A DNA stretch of 64,000 nt, taken from assembly GCF_001984175.1 (NCBI RefSeq), contig NZ_MTQP01000066.1, positions 434,001 to 498,000 on the forward strand. The letters run 5' to 3'. Origin of the DNA: Saccharothrix sp. ALI-22-I. GTDB lineage: Bacteria > Actinomycetota > Actinomycetes > Mycobacteriales > Pseudonocardiaceae. Made by a program: the position numbers and the translations under genes. Under the pieces are notes generated by a model. The model was given only the letters and a program-made list of their open reading frames with translations. It was not told the origin of the DNA and ran no database searches. This document shows, piece after piece, positions 29,850-39,230 of the stretch (position 1 is the stretch's first letter; each line of letters opens with the position of its first letter).

Positions 29850-31493
29850 TCACCAGCCCAGGTAGACGCCGTTCAGCCAGTCCGGGGGCTCCAGCTTGAA
29901 GCCGTCCTGGAGGACCTTCTCCGCGGTGGTCAGTGCGCCCTCGACCCAGCCTTGGACGCCCGAGTACGCCTCACCCGCGATGTAGAGGTTGGCCTCCGGT
30001 AGCGGGCGGCGTACGGCGGGCATGACTTCCTGGGGGTTGGCCTGCGGTTCCCAGAAGTTCCAGCCGCCGCCGAACGGGTCGAGGCTCCAGTCGGCATAGG
30101 CGCCGAACAGCGGCTGCGGCACCTGCTCGACCGGGATTCCGTGCAGCCTCGCGAGCTGCCGCCGGGCGTGGTCGATCATCGCCTCCGGGGCCTCGTGCAG
30201 GACCGGTGGCGGGTCGAACGGCGGGGCCTCCGCCGAGTCGAGGGCGAGCCCGGTGAAGCCGGCGAACACCTGGGCCATCTTGGCAGCCATCCCAGCGTCG
30301 TTCCTGGCCACCTCGCTGTCGGGCTGTTCGAGGCCTCGCCAGAAGTCGACCGCGGTCGAGTCGTCGTAGGAGGCCATCACCAGGCCGTACTCCGGACACG
30401 TGCCCTGTTCGCATGCGTCGGGCCGCAGGTAGTAGGTCTGCCGGATCGGCATGTCGGTGACCGAGCGGCCGTGCTCGATCCGCACGCCGTTGAAACCGTA
30501 CTGCTCCCACCAGCGCTGTTCGTGCAGCAGGAACAGCTTGAACGCCGGGTACGGCCGCACCGACGACACGAGTGCGCGCAGCCGCTCGTCGGTGTGCAGG
30601 TCGAAGCTCTCGCTGGGGTCCAGCAGTTCCAGCGAACGGCGCGGCAGGCAGAGCACCACGTTGCGGGCGTGCACGTCGCCGGCCGGGCCGCACTTGAGCA
30701 GCACCGAGCCGTCGGACTGCGCCTCGAAGCCCCGCACCGGGGTGTCCGTGCGAATATCGCCGTCCAGGCCGCGGACCTTCTCCGCGAGCGTGCGCGGGAT
30801 CTGGTCGAAGCCCTTGGCCAGGGTCTCGTACGCGGGGTCGGTGGTGAAGTCCAGCGACAGGGCCTGGAACGCCTCGGCCGCGTTCCAGTTCAGCGAGGTC
30901 GTGTAGTACCCGAAGGCGTCCACGATGTACCGGTACGCCTCGGGTGACAGCTTGTCGTACAGCAGGTTCCAGTAGCCCACCGTCCACAGCGGACGGCCGC
31001 GGTAAGTGAGCTTCGGCTTGAGCTCGTCCCAGCCCTTGCGGGTCGTGGGCACCTCGGTCACGCCGTTGTCCTTCAGCACCGCCTCGATCACGCCGTTCAC
31101 CAGGTCGGCGGGCGACTTGTCCCGCTCGCCGTCCTCCAGCGCGTAGCGGCTGGACGCGCATTCGATGTCGCCCGCGGCGCAGCGGTTGCCGCGCAGGCTC
31201 CAGATCAGGCCCGGACCGGTGGTGTAGAAGGGAATCCGCTGGGCGGTCAGGCCGATCCGGTTGATCACCGCGGTGACCATCTCCTGCTGCGGGAAGAACC
31301 GCATACCGCCGAGTTCGGCGCGCAGGCCCGCGTTCTCGCCCGCCGGGTTCCAGGTCAGCAGTCGGCCCCCGATCCGGTCGGACGCTTCGAGTACGACCAC
31401 CGTCCTGGTGGGGTCGTCGTCCAGCAGCCGCCACGCGGTGTACAGGCCGGAGACCCCTCCGCCGACGATGGCGTAGTCCACTGATTCGGTCAT
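29850..31493 (-). CDS. FAD-dependent amine oxidase (flavin monoamine oxidase family)
   Basis: A 547-residue flavoprotein. The dinucleotide-binding motif is DYAIVGGGVSGLYTA, followed by VVVLEASDRIGGRLLTW (second FAD motif) and a C-terminal YIAGEAYSGVQGWVEGAL, the FAD-binding GE motif. The family oxidises amines or amino acids to imines, with H2O2 release. Aromatic amino acid oxidases are among the relatives, but the substrate cannot be read from the sequence. There is no signal peptide, so it is cytoplasmic. The ATG at 31493 lies 24 bases after the ThDP-enzyme stop on the same strand. The pair could carry out oxidative deamination coupled to processing of the resulting 2-oxo acid. Confidence 0.9.
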   Translation of the reverse strand: MTESVDYAIVGGGVSGLYTAWRLLDDDPTRTVVVLEASDRIGGRLLTWNPAGENAGLRAELGGMRFFPQQEMVTAVINRIGLTAQRIPFYTTGPGLIWSLRGNRCAAGDIECASSRYALEDGERDKSPADLVNGVIEAVLKDNGVTEVPTTRKGWDELKPKLTYRGRPLWTVGYWNLLYDKLSPEAYRYIVDAFGYYTTSLNWNAAEAFQALSLDFTTDPAYETLAKGFDQIPRTLAEKVRGLDGDIRTDTPVRGFEAQSDGSVLLKCGPAGDVHARNVVLCLPRRSLELLDPSESFDLHTDERLRALVSSVRPYPAFKLFLLHEQRWWEQYGFNGVRIEHGRSVTDMPIRQTYYLRPDACEQGTCPEYGLVMASYDDSTAVDFWRGLEQPDSEVARNDAGMAAKMAQVFAGFTGLALDSAEAPPFDPPPVLHEAPEAMIDHARRQLARLHGIPVEQVPQPLFGAYADWSLDPFGGGWNFWEPQANPQEVMPAVRRPLPEANLYIAGEAYSGVQGWVEGALTTAEKVLQDGFKLEPPDWLNGVYLGW

Positions 31494-31517
31494 GGGTGCG
31501 CTCCTCGTTGCGGGGGG

Positions 31518-33323
31518 TCAGGGCACGACGACGACTTCGTCGAACCAGGTCCGGGCTTCGCGCGGCGGCAGGTCGGCGGTGGTCGCCACTTCGATGACGT
31601 ACGACCGGGGCCGGCTGCCGCGCACCTGCTCCAGCCCTCTGGTCAGCGCGGCTTCGAGCTGGTCGGCGGCGGTGACGTGCTCGCCGTCGATCCCGTACCC
31701 GGCTGCCAGCTGCACGAAGTCGAGGTCCGGTGGCGGCGGGAGCCGGAGGTAGCCGGCGTTTCCGGTCGGGTACCAGCCGTACGAGTCGCCGATCTCGTCG
31801 AGGCCGATGAGCAGCGTCTTGTACGCCTGGTTGTTCAGCACCACGAACAGGATCGCCAGGTCCAGCTTGTCCGCGGTCCACCAGCACTGCGGGTAGAACA
31901 GCGCGGACCCGTCGCCGACGACGTTGACGACGGTGCGGTCGCCGTCCGCGAGCGCGGTGCCCAGGGCGGCCGGCATCGAGTAGCCGAGCGATCCGCCCTG
32001 GCCGACGAAGTAGCCGGTCGGCCGGTCGAACCGCAGGTGCTTCTGGAAGGCCCCGGAGTCCGACACGGCCTCGTTGACCAGGGTGAGGTTGGGTGCGAGG
32101 CCCTTGTCCTGCACCTTCCGCAGCGCCACCGCGACCGCTTCGCCGGGTATCCGGCCGTCCGTGCTCCGGGACGCGGCCTCGGTGACGGCGAGGGCGCGCT
32201 GCTCCCGTTCCCGCCGCCGGGTGTCGTCGGCCTCGGCGCGGGCATCGTCGAGGGTCGGTGGCTCGGGCATCAGGGCGGTGATCCGCGGCAGGGTGGCCTT
32301 GATGTCGCCGAGGATCGCGGCCTCGCCGTAGAAGTTCTTGCCCAGCTGCCACGGGTCGTTGTGCAGGTAGACCAGTGGCACGCCCGGTGGGATGAGCTGG
32401 CCGCGCGCCCAGTTGAACACCACGAGCTGGGCCTGGGCGTTGAACCCGCACAGGAACGCCACGCCGCAACCCTCGAACACCTCCCGCATGCGGTCCTGGA
32501 ACGGGGGCAGCTCACCCTTCCAGCGCTCGTCGGCGTTGTTGTAGTTCATGAAGCTGCTCAACGGTTCGCTGTAGATGCGCGGGTTGACGAGCTTGTCCGC
32601 CAACGCGGACACCTCGGCCCACGCGTCGGCCGCGCCCACCCCGTCACCGACGATGATCACCGGGTTGGGCGCGCCGGAGAGGAGCCGAGCGGCCTTCTCC
32701 ACCTCGGCCGGGTCGCCGATGAAACCGGGCGCGATGCGCGTGACCCGGCCCTCGCCCTCGTCCCGGGCGGGTTGGATGGTGAACTCCCACGGGATCGACA
32801 GGAACACCGGCCCCTGCGGCGGCGCGAGGGCGACCTTGAGCGCGCGTTGCATCGCCGGGCCGATCTCGTCGGGGCCGCGCACCTCGTAGGACCACTTGGT
32901 GTACTGCTCGGCGGTGCGGACCAGGTCGGAGGCCAGCAGCGGCTCCTGGATCAGCAGCTCGCTGTGCTGCTGGCCGCACAGCACCACCACGGGGATGTGC
33001 GATTTGGAGGCGTTGTAAAGGTTGCCGATCGCGTGCCCGGCGCCGGGCGTGACGTGCAGCTCGACCACACCGGGTTTGCCGGTGAGCCGGGCATAGCCCA
33101 TGGCCGCGCCGAGCGCGATGTTCTCGTGCAGGCACGGCACGTACGAGACCAGGTTGGACGTCACGTCGGTGCCGTCGATGATCGGCACCTCGTTCGTGCC
33201 CGGCACGCCGAACATCTGGTCCACACCAGCGTTGCGCAGGTAGTCGAAGATGACGTCACGACCCAGTCCGGCCGCTGCCACCGTCTCCACATCCTGTTGT
33301 TGGGGCAACTTCGTGGTCGTCAC
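31518..33323 (-). CDS. Thiamine-diphosphate-dependent decarboxylase / acetolactate synthase-like enzyme
   Basis: A 601-residue three-domain ThDP enzyme. The N-terminal pyrimidine-binding domain has the catalytic Glu in CLHENIALGAAMGYAR, the middle domain has NPVIIVGDGVGAADA, and the C-terminal domain has the Mg/ThDP motif GDGSALFYPQCW ending NN (VVLNNQAY). It resembles benzoylformate and phenylpyruvate decarboxylases more than true acetolactate synthases. It probably decarboxylates a 2-oxo acid or forms an acyloin. The GTG at 33323 is preceded by GAGAGGA; frames further upstream encode a different small protein. The downstream amine oxidase could feed it a 2-oxo acid, an inference from gene order. 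Confidence 0.9.
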   Translation of the reverse strand: MTTTKLPQQQDVETVAAAGLGRDVIFDYLRNAGVDQMFGVPGTNEVPIIDGTDVTSNLVSYVPCLHENIALGAAMGYARLTGKPGVVELHVTPGAGHAIGNLYNASKSHIPVVVLCGQQHSELLIQEPLLASDLVRTAEQYTKWSYEVRGPDEIGPAMQRALKVALAPPQGPVFLSIPWEFTIQPARDEGEGRVTRIAPGFIGDPAEVEKAARLLSGAPNPVIIVGDGVGAADAWAEVSALADKLVNPRIYSEPLSSFMNYNNADERWKGELPPFQDRMREVFEGCGVAFLCGFNAQAQLVVFNWARGQLIPPGVPLVYLHNDPWQLGKNFYGEAAILGDIKATLPRITALMPEPPTLDDARAEADDTRRREREQRALAVTEAASRSTDGRIPGEAVAVALRKVQDKGLAPNLTLVNEAVSDSGAFQKHLRFDRPTGYFVGQGGSLGYSMPAALGTALADGDRTVVNVVGDGSALFYPQCWWTADKLDLAILFVVLNNQAYKTLLIGLDEIGDSYGWYPTGNAGYLRLPPPPDLDFVQLAAGYGIDGEHVTAADQLEAALTRGLEQVRGSRPRSYVIEVATTADLPPREARTWFDEVVVVP

Positions 33324-33381
33324 GACGGTCCTCTCTCGGTATTCGCGGTGTTCGCGGTGACGCGCTGTTCGCGCTGTTCGG

Positions 33382-33688
33382 CTAGGACTCGACCGCGCCC
33401 AGCACGGTGCGCAGCGCGGTGATGGACGGCGCGAAGAAGTAGCCGCCGCCGGTGGGTGGGTGGCGCGGACAGCGGCACGGTGGTGCCGTCGGCGCGCACG
33501 ACGGCCGCCGAGCGGGCCCGGTGTTCGCCCGGTTGGCCGTTCTGGCCGATCAGCAGGTGCTGCTCGTGGTACTGGATGATTTCGTCGAACCAGCCGGACA
33601 CCGTGGTGTTCCACTGCGCGCGCTGGTCGGCGATGTGGTCGAAGTCGGTCATGTTCCCGGGCGGGTCGAACCGCCGTCCATCGGTCAT
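33382..33688 (-). pseudogene. Small protein ahead of the ThDP enzyme, with apparent frameshift
   Basis: The start at 33688 overlaps the upstream small gene stop (ATGA). The product reads MTDFDHIADQRAQWNTTVS, GWFDEIIQYHEQHLLIGQNG, then PLSAPPT. Near 33455-33465, in a run of CACC units, the natural continuation (GGYFFAPSITALRTVLGAVES, stop at 33382) lies in another frame. The uncorrected frame runs on as Arg-rich sequence into the ThDP gene. Restored, it would be about 100 residues. I recognise no family. Its position between two coupled genes suggests a partner of the ThDP/amine oxidase pair. The shift may be a slippage mutation or a base error. Confidence 0.55.
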
Positions 33689-33936
33689 GTCACACCCCTC
33701 TCGATCGGCTCGTCCGGCACCGATTCCGACGTCGGCGGCACAGTGGAAGCCGTTTCCGGGCGCGGGTCATCGACGGCTCCTGTCGTGATCGACCGAAAGC
33801 GTCGTGCATAATCCGGAGAAAGGCGCGCAGCGCGCTGATGGAGCGCGATCACATTGCGCGGCAGTTCTTCAGCAGCACCATTTCCGATTCGACGCCCCGC
33901 GTTTTCCATCGTGGCCACGCCGGAGCGCACTGACAA
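33685..33936 (-). CDS. Small hypothetical protein heading the ThDP/amine oxidase operon
   Basis: Up to 83 residues. The start is uncertain: TTG at 33936, or an internal ATG encoding MENAGRRIGNGAAEELPRN, with no strong ribosome site before either. The central part (LPRNVIALHQRAARLSPDYARRFRSI) is a charged helix and the C-terminus is acidic and Pro/Thr-rich. The stop overlaps the next start (ATGA), which supports a real gene. It resembles no family I know. A leader or regulatory peptide role is conceivable but unsupported. Confidence 0.5.
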   Translation of the reverse strand: MSVRSGVATMENAGRRIGNGAAEELPRNVIALHQRAARLSPDYARRFRSITTGAVDDPRPETASTVPPTSESVPDEPIERGVT

Positions 33937-34125
33937 GGAAGCCGGCGATTAACCACCGAATAGTGGTGGCGAGCCACCCATAATCGCGGTGGCCGCTACG
34001 AGGAGCAGCGCTTCCCCGACGACGCCGCCACCTCCCGTCACCTCCGGGAGTGACACGTGCTCCCGCCCATACGGCAGTGGCACGCCTGGTCAGGGTTCAA
34101 CAGGCCTCGTCGTTCACGGGCAGGA

Positions 34126-36606
34126 CTACGGCGTGATGATCCGTACCGCGTCGGCGACGACGTATCCGTCGGCCGCGTCGGAGAGGGTGACGGTGGCGGT
34201 CTGGCCGGCGGTGAGCCAGAAGGAGCCCAACACGACCCATTGACCGCCGCGGTTGCGTTGGTCGACGCGGACGGTGGTGGAGCCGTTGGCGTGGTTCACG
34301 ACGTACGGCGCATTCGACGCGCGATTGGTGTGCGCCGTGTACCAGACGGCCACCTGGTACATGCCGCTCGTCGGCACGTCCGGTCGCCAACGCGCTACCG
34401 CGCTGCCGGTGCCCGCCGGGTGAGTGCGGTAGTTGTGCCCGTAGTAGCCGTCGACTCCGGTCGCCGGGTTCCACTCCCCCGACACCACCTCATAGCCGGC
34501 CGCGTCGTTGTCCGTGACGGCACCCCGGTGGGCGAGGCGGATCGCATCGGCGACGACCAGGCCGTCGGCGGCGTCCGAGAGTTCGATCGTGCCCCCACCA
34601 CCACCGGAGAACGCGAACTCGCCGAGCCGCACCCATCGTCCCCCGCCGGACCGCTGATCCACCCTGGTCGTCACCTGACCCTCAGCGTGGCGGATCGTGA
34701 AGGAGGCGTTGGACGCCTGGTTCGCGGCCGCCCGGTACCAGACCGAGACCTCGTACACGCCGCTCATCGGCACATCGGGCCGGAACCGGGCTTGGGCGCT
34801 GCCGGTCCCGGCAGGATGTGTGTGGTGGCTTTGGCCGTAGTAGCCCGTGACGCCCGTGACGCGTGTCCAGGAGCCGGAAACCGCCTCGAAGCTCGCGATG
34901 GAGTCGTTGTCCGCCACCACGCTCGGCGCGTCGGCCGGGTGCCCACCGGAGGTCAACGTCAGCTGGTCGGCGGCGATGACGCTGCCGCCGCCGCGTCCCC
35001 GGTCCGCCAGGGTGAACCGGATCGAGTGCCGCCCACCGGTCAGCGGGATCGTGCCCAGCCGGTAGACCTGGTAGCCCTCGCCGACCGTCATCGTCGGATC
35101 GAGCAGGCCTTGGGTCAGGTTCGTGCCGTCGACGCTCACCCGCACCCGTCCCCGGTCGGCACGGCGGTGCAGCCGCACGGCCACCTCGTACTCGCCCGCC
35201 TGCGTGACGTCGAACGGGACGTCGACGTGGTCCCCCACAGCGGGAGCCGGGTAGCGCAGCGCCTTGCCGCCACGGGCGTTGGCGTCGGACACGATCGGCA
35301 CCGACGCCCCCGTGCCGGTACGGGCTTCTGCGGTGGCCAGTTCGTACTCGTGCTGGGAGAGCCCGGGACCGGCGGCGAAGCTGTCCCGTCCCCTGGTCAA
35401 CCACTCCAGATCGAACCGGGCGATCGCGATCCGCTCGGGGAAGCTCGGCACGTCACCGTCCCGGCCGTAGGCCAGCAGGATCGTGCCGTCGGACAACCGG
35501 GCGAGGTCGGAGTAGTAGGACGCGCCGGGGTTGACCACCCTGCTGTACCGGTAGCTCGCGCCGTCGTCGTAGGAGATCGAGACGGTCATGTTCTCCCGGT
35601 CCGACGAATCCGGCCGGCTGAACAGCAGCCGGTCGACCGGGCCGCGGCTGTACTGGAGCATGCCCGCGTCGACCGAGACGAACTGCCCGGTGGAGCCGTC
35701 GACCACCGGTGCCGACCAGGTCTGGCCGCCGTCGAGGCTGCTCGTGGTGATGCGGTAGCGGGTACCGCCCGCGCCCCACCTGCCGTTGATCACGACCGCT
35801 CCGTCGCGGCGTTCGTACGCGCGGCTTTCGTTGATCGGGTAGCCGACGGCGAGCGGCGCCGGAGCACTTCGCCGCCACGACCCGGGTGCGCCGTGGGCGT
35901 CGCTGTAGACCGCGTCGATGCCGTAGTTCGGGTCGGGATCGGGCGCGCGGTGGTTGAGGGGCATCAGCAGCCGGCCGTTGCGCAACTGGATTCCGTGGCC
36001 GGGGGTGGGGCTGTTGCGGGTCCACCCGTGCGGGTTCGAGGCGAACAACGGGGTCAGGTCCTCGGCGGCGGTCCAACTGGCCCCGGCGTCGTCGCTCCGC
36101 TTGACGAAGAGCGATCCGTTGGAGCCCTTGTAGAACAGGCACACCCGGCCCGTCTGCTCGTCCACCACGGGTGTGGCGTTGCCCCAGCTGTGCGCCGGGT
36201 CGGACGGCACCACGGGTGCACTGGGCGACCAGGTGCGCCCGCCGTCCACGCTGCGGCGGACGAGCAGGTCCTTCGGTCCGGCGTCGGAGACGGCGAACCG
36301 GCCCTCGGTGAACGTGAGCACGACGTCGTCGGGCAGCGGCTGGCCATCCCCGGCCGGTGGCACGGTCCCCTTGGGGATCACCGCCAGACCCTGCACGTGG
36401 AAGTTGGCGTACGCGTCGTCGTCGGTCGAGTCCCACAGCTCGGATTCGGCGAACGAACCGACATCGGCAGCGGCCTGGACCGAACCCCCGGCCGGTGCCG
36501 CTTCCGCTTCCCGCACCGCCGTGGTCGGCGCGGCCAGGAGCAGCGCGACGATCAAGCACATCGCCGGCGTCCGCAGGGGAATTCCCGGTGAACTTCGGCG
36601 ATACAT
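34126..36606 (-). CDS. Secreted exo-sialidase-like enzyme (GH33) with C-terminal golvesin-like domains
   Basis: An exported protein of 826 residues. The signal peptide runs from MYRRSSPG to a hydrophobic stretch ending near AAPTTA/REAEA. The six-bladed propeller (about 55-410) carries Asp-boxes SVDGGRTW, SDDAGASW, SLDGGQTW and SYDDGASY, with arginine-rich strands typical of sialidases. After a carbohydrate-binding-type domain (about 430-560) come two related domains of about 125 residues, each ending with a DAADG(L/Y)VVADA(I/V)RI motif, the golvesin-like fold that attaches to glycans. The ATG at 36606 was chosen since GAAGGGG precedes it. It probably releases sialic acid or a related terminal sugar from host or environmental glycans. 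It is a single gene. Confidence 0.88.
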   Translation of the reverse strand: MYRRSSPGIPLRTPAMCLIVALLLAAPTTAVREAEAAPAGGSVQAAADVGSFAESELWDSTDDDAYANFHVQGLAVIPKGTVPPAGDGQPLPDDVVLTFTEGRFAVSDAGPKDLLVRRSVDGGRTWSPSAPVVPSDPAHSWGNATPVVDEQTGRVCLFYKGSNGSLFVKRSDDAGASWTAAEDLTPLFASNPHGWTRNSPTPGHGIQLRNGRLLMPLNHRAPDPDPNYGIDAVYSDAHGAPGSWRRSAPAPLAVGYPINESRAYERRDGAVVINGRWGAGGTRYRITTSSLDGGQTWSAPVVDGSTGQFVSVDAGMLQYSRGPVDRLLFSRPDSSDRENMTVSISYDDGASYRYSRVVNPGASYYSDLARLSDGTILLAYGRDGDVPSFPERIAIARFDLEWLTRGRDSFAAGPGLSQHEYELATAEARTGTGASVPIVSDANARGGKALRYPAPAVGDHVDVPFDVTQAGEYEVAVRLHRRADRGRVRVSVDGTNLTQGLLDPTMTVGEGYQVYRLGTIPLTGGRHSIRFTLADRGRGGGSVIAADQLTLTSGGHPADAPSVVADNDSIASFEAVSGSWTRVTGVTGYYGQSHHTHPAGTGSAQARFRPDVPMSGVYEVSVWYRAAANQASNASFTIRHAEGQVTTRVDQRSGGGRWVRLGEFAFSGGGGGTIELSDAADGLVVADAIRLAHRGAVTDNDAAGYEVVSGEWNPATGVDGYYGHNYRTHPAGTGSAVARWRPDVPTSGMYQVAVWYTAHTNRASNAPYVVNHANGSTTVRVDQRNRGGQWVVLGSFWLTAGQTATVTLSDAADGYVVADAVRIITP

Positions 36607-36717
36607 CGCGCACCCCTTCACGGAAAACCGTCACCGCATCCGTCCACAGAGGATGGACGCGGACCCGTGACGATCTTACGCAAGCGAACGGCTCGTAACC
36701 GGGCACCGGCCAGGTGG

Positions 36718-37311
36718 TCAGCCGACGGACGCCTCGGCGGACAGGTCGACGTAGACCGGGTAGCCGGGGTTGCGGGCGGTCACGAGGGCGTCGTAGGCGT
36801 CGGTGTCGGCGGCGCTGTAGTTCTCGCCTTCGTCCTCGGCCAACAAACCGGCCTCCAGCGCCTCGACGTAGGTGCCCAGCCAGGCTTCGAAGGACGCGTT
36901 GGTGATCGGGCGGACGGAGTCGTCGTGCCGGAACTCCACAACCTGACCCGGCTGCCCGCCGATCGCCGCGCCGAGGTCGACGCAGACGTTGTCGCCCCCG
37001 GCGCCCGCCAGGAACGGCACCCAGTCCGGGCACCACCAGTTCGCCAGGTCGAACTCGCCACCGGCCGCCATCCCGGTCATGTCGTCCATGGTCTGCCGGA
37101 TCCGCTGGACCGACATGTAGGTCCGGTTGTCCAGGAAAGCCTCGTCGTCGTTGCCGTTGCGCCACGCGAGCATCTCTCGCAACAGCGGCGGCACCGATTC
37201 GCCGATGAGGTGGTCGATCGTCTCCAGGGATGCACCGGGGGCGAGTCCGGCGTAGTAGTCGGCGCGGTTCTCGCGAATCCAACGGTCCAACCTGGCGACG
37301 AGCGGGTGCAT
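36718..37311 (-). CDS. SMI1/KNR4 family protein (possible contact-dependent or Tox immunity protein)
   Basis: A 197-residue cytoplasmic protein. The core sequence (VARLDRWIREN, IDHLIGESVPPLLREMLAWRNGND, PDWVPFLAGAGGDNVCVDLG) is the SMI1/KNR4 (SUKH) fold, including the P-x-x-W-x-P-F and G-D-x-x-C-hydrophobic-D-L pattern. Members often act as immunity proteins against polymorphic toxins, but no toxin gene is adjacent. The ATG at 37311 follows GAAGGG; longer upstream frames are compositionally unlike protein. It stands alone between the sialidase and a broken MarR gene. Confidence 0.85.
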   Translation of the reverse strand: MHPLVARLDRWIRENRADYYAGLAPGASLETIDHLIGESVPPLLREMLAWRNGNDDEAFLDNRTYMSVQRIRQTMDDMTGMAAGGEFDLANWWCPDWVPFLAGAGGDNVCVDLGAAIGGQPGQVVEFRHDDSVRPITNASFEAWLGTYVEALEAGLLAEDEGENYSAADTDAYDALVTARNPGYPVYVDLSAEASVG

Positions 37312-37385
37312 GGTGAACCCTTCGATCTGATGATCAACGCACGAACTCGGCTTGATCAGGTCGGAGGCAATCACATCATGATCCG

Positions 37386-37620
37386 GCGAGTCGCCTCCCG
37401 GGCCCTCGCGGGTCTGACGCCTGATCGCGCCGGCCCGATCCCGACGACGGCCGGCGGCAGCTGATCTCGCTGAGCCCGGCCGGCCGCGCGGTGTTCGAGG
37501 ACACCCGGCGCGTGGGCGAGGAGTGGCTGACCCGCGCGATGCAGGAGCACTACTCCGAGGCCGAACAGCAGACCCCGATCGAGGCGATCGCCCTGCTGGA
37601 ACGGGTGACCGAGCCCTGAC
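37386..37620 (+). pseudogene. MarR-family regulator fragment, frameshifted, 5' end missing
   Basis: One frame reads RRVASRALAGLTPD (end of a recognition-helix region). After a shift near 37425-37430 another frame reads DPDDGRRQLISLSPAGRAVFEDTRR, the classic MarR wing and following helix, and ends IEAIALLERVTEP at 37620. The N-terminal helices and a start codon are missing. Non-functional. Confidence 0.7.
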
Positions 37621-37927
37621 CCAGTTCTGACCCGGGTCCGCCACGGCGGGCCCGTCACCGTCGTCGACCCGGAACTGACCGGCGAGGGGCTGGTATCGGC
37701 GCTCGTCGGGTATCTCGTCATACAGGTCGTGACGACCGGACTATCACGCAGGGTGAAGAAAGGTTTGTAGATCGTTGCCGATAGCGTGGTCCGGGACCGT
37801 CTCGCTGACGATCTGTGACATAGGCCCGGAATAGCACATCGGCATGTCGTCACGGTTGCGGTCTAGGCCGAACGGCCGCACGATGGGGGACAATGACTGC
37901 GGTGATTGACGACGAACGTGTGATGCG
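37621..37927 (+). other. Intergenic stretch with a short protein-like remnant
   Basis: About 37640-37770 encodes GGPVTVVDPELTGEGLVSAL, VGYLVIQVVTTGLSRR and VKKGL before a stop at 37768-37770, without a plausible start; it may be a gene remnant. The rest, up to the GH3 start at 37928, is presumably its promoter and leader; I can assign no specific element. Confidence 0.35.
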
Positions 37928-39148
37928 ATGAGGGGCATGCGGAAGTTCGGCATGCCCGCGCGACTACTCTCCGTAGGAATAGGCGCGGTGCTCGTCGCGG
38001 TGTTGTACGGCGTGAGCGTGGATGGCACGGCCTTGACCTCGGCCGCACCCCCGCCGGGCGCTTCCGGCCCGGAATCGTCGGGGTCCGGGTCGTCCGTTCC
38101 CGAGTCCTCCGTTCCCGGATCTTCCGTCACGGAGTCGGCGGCGCCCGCCCCGCCGGTGGACGCCTGTGCGGGCACGATCGCCGCACTGCCGCCGCGGGCG
38201 AGGCTCGCCCAGCTGCTCATGGTCGGGGTCAACCCGCGCGGGCCCGACGAGGCGTTGGGGCTCGTGCAGGGCGAGCAGGCGGGCGGCATCTTCATCGGCG
38301 GGGACGACGTCGGGCTGCTGTCCGGTGGGGCGTTGGAGCAGGTGCGCGCCGCCGCGGCCGTGCCGCTGACCGTCGCGGTCGACGACGAGGGCGGGCGCGT
38401 CCAGCGGATCGAGGCACTGGACGGTGACATGCCGAGCGCGCGGGAGATGGCCCAGGGCATGTCACCTGACCAGGTGCGGGCGGTGGCTCGGGAACGCGGT
38501 GAGGCGATGCGGGCCAGGGGTGTGACCACCGACCTCGCGCCGGTCGTCGACACCGCCAACGGCCCGGACCGCACGGTGATCGGCGACCGGTCGTTCAGCG
38601 CCGACCCGCAGGTGGCCGCCGCCTACGCGGTCGCGTTCGCGCAGGGCCTGCACGACGCGGGGGTGACCCCGGTGATCAAGCACTTCCCCGGCCACGGCAA
38701 CACCACCGGCGACTCCCACCTGGGCGCGGTGCGGTCACCGTCGCTGGCGGAGTTGCGCGGCAACGATCTTGTGCCGTACCAGGACATCGCGCGGTATGGC
38801 GAGGCAGTGGTCATGCTGGGCCACATCGACGTTCCGGGGCTGACCGAAGGGCAGCCGGCCAGCCTCAGCCCGGCGGCGTACTCCCTGTTGCGCGACGAGT
38901 ACGCGTTCGACGGCCCCGCGATGACCGACGACCTGGGCGCGATGCGGGCCGTGACCGACCGGTTCGCCCTGCCCGACGCCGTGGTCGTCGCCCTGAAGGC
39001 CGGGGCCGATATCGCACTGTGGACCTCGGGCGGCCGACTGACCGAGGTGCTCGACCGCCTGGAGAGCGCCGTGGCGACCGGCGAACTCCCCGCCGCACGG
39101 GTCGACCAGGCCCTGCGCAGAGTGCTCGCCGCCAAGGACGCCTGCTGA
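37928..39148 (+). CDS. Exported beta-N-acetylhexosaminidase, GH3 (NagZ-like)
   Basis: A 406-residue enzyme with an N-terminal hydrophobic signal/anchor (about 10-30) and a Ser/Pro/Glu-rich linker (40-75) built of imperfect ESSVPGSS units. The GH3 barrel has KHFPGHGNT and the NagZ-type acid/base dyad Asp262-His264 in TTGDSH, and nucleophile Asp334 in AMTDDLGAM. Members cleave N-acetylglucosamine from peptidoglycan or chitin fragments. The extracellular location fits the secreted-glycosidase theme of the window. No GH3 C-terminal domain is present, as is usual for NagZ. The gene stands alone. Confidence 0.93.
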   Translation: MRGMRKFGMPARLLSVGIGAVLVAVLYGVSVDGTALTSAAPPPGASGPESSGSGSSVPESSVPGSSVTESAAPAPPVDACAGTIAALPPRARLAQLLMVGVNPRGPDEALGLVQGEQAGGIFIGGDDVGLLSGGALEQVRAAAAVPLTVAVDDEGGRVQRIEALDGDMPSAREMAQGMSPDQVRAVARERGEAMRARGVTTDLAPVVDTANGPDRTVIGDRSFSADPQVAAAYAVAFAQGLHDAGVTPVIKHFPGHGNTTGDSHLGAVRSPSLAELRGNDLVPYQDIARYGEAVVMLGHIDVPGLTEGQPASLSPAAYSLLRDEYAFDGPAMTDDLGAMRAVTDRFALPDAVVVALKAGADIALWTSGGRLTEVLDRLESAVATGELPAARVDQALRRVLAAKDAC

Positions 39149-39230
39149 CCGCCTGCTCTCCCGGCACCCGGCCCGGTCATGGGGGCGAGTCCGGTCAAGA
39201 GGTCCCGCGGGCCCGACGCCGGTCGGACGT

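Noticed and set aside
33320-33688. 122-residue protein overlapping the ThDP start
   Set aside because: After about residue 80 it is Arg-rich wrong-frame sequence; the protein-like continuation is in another frame and stops at 33382.
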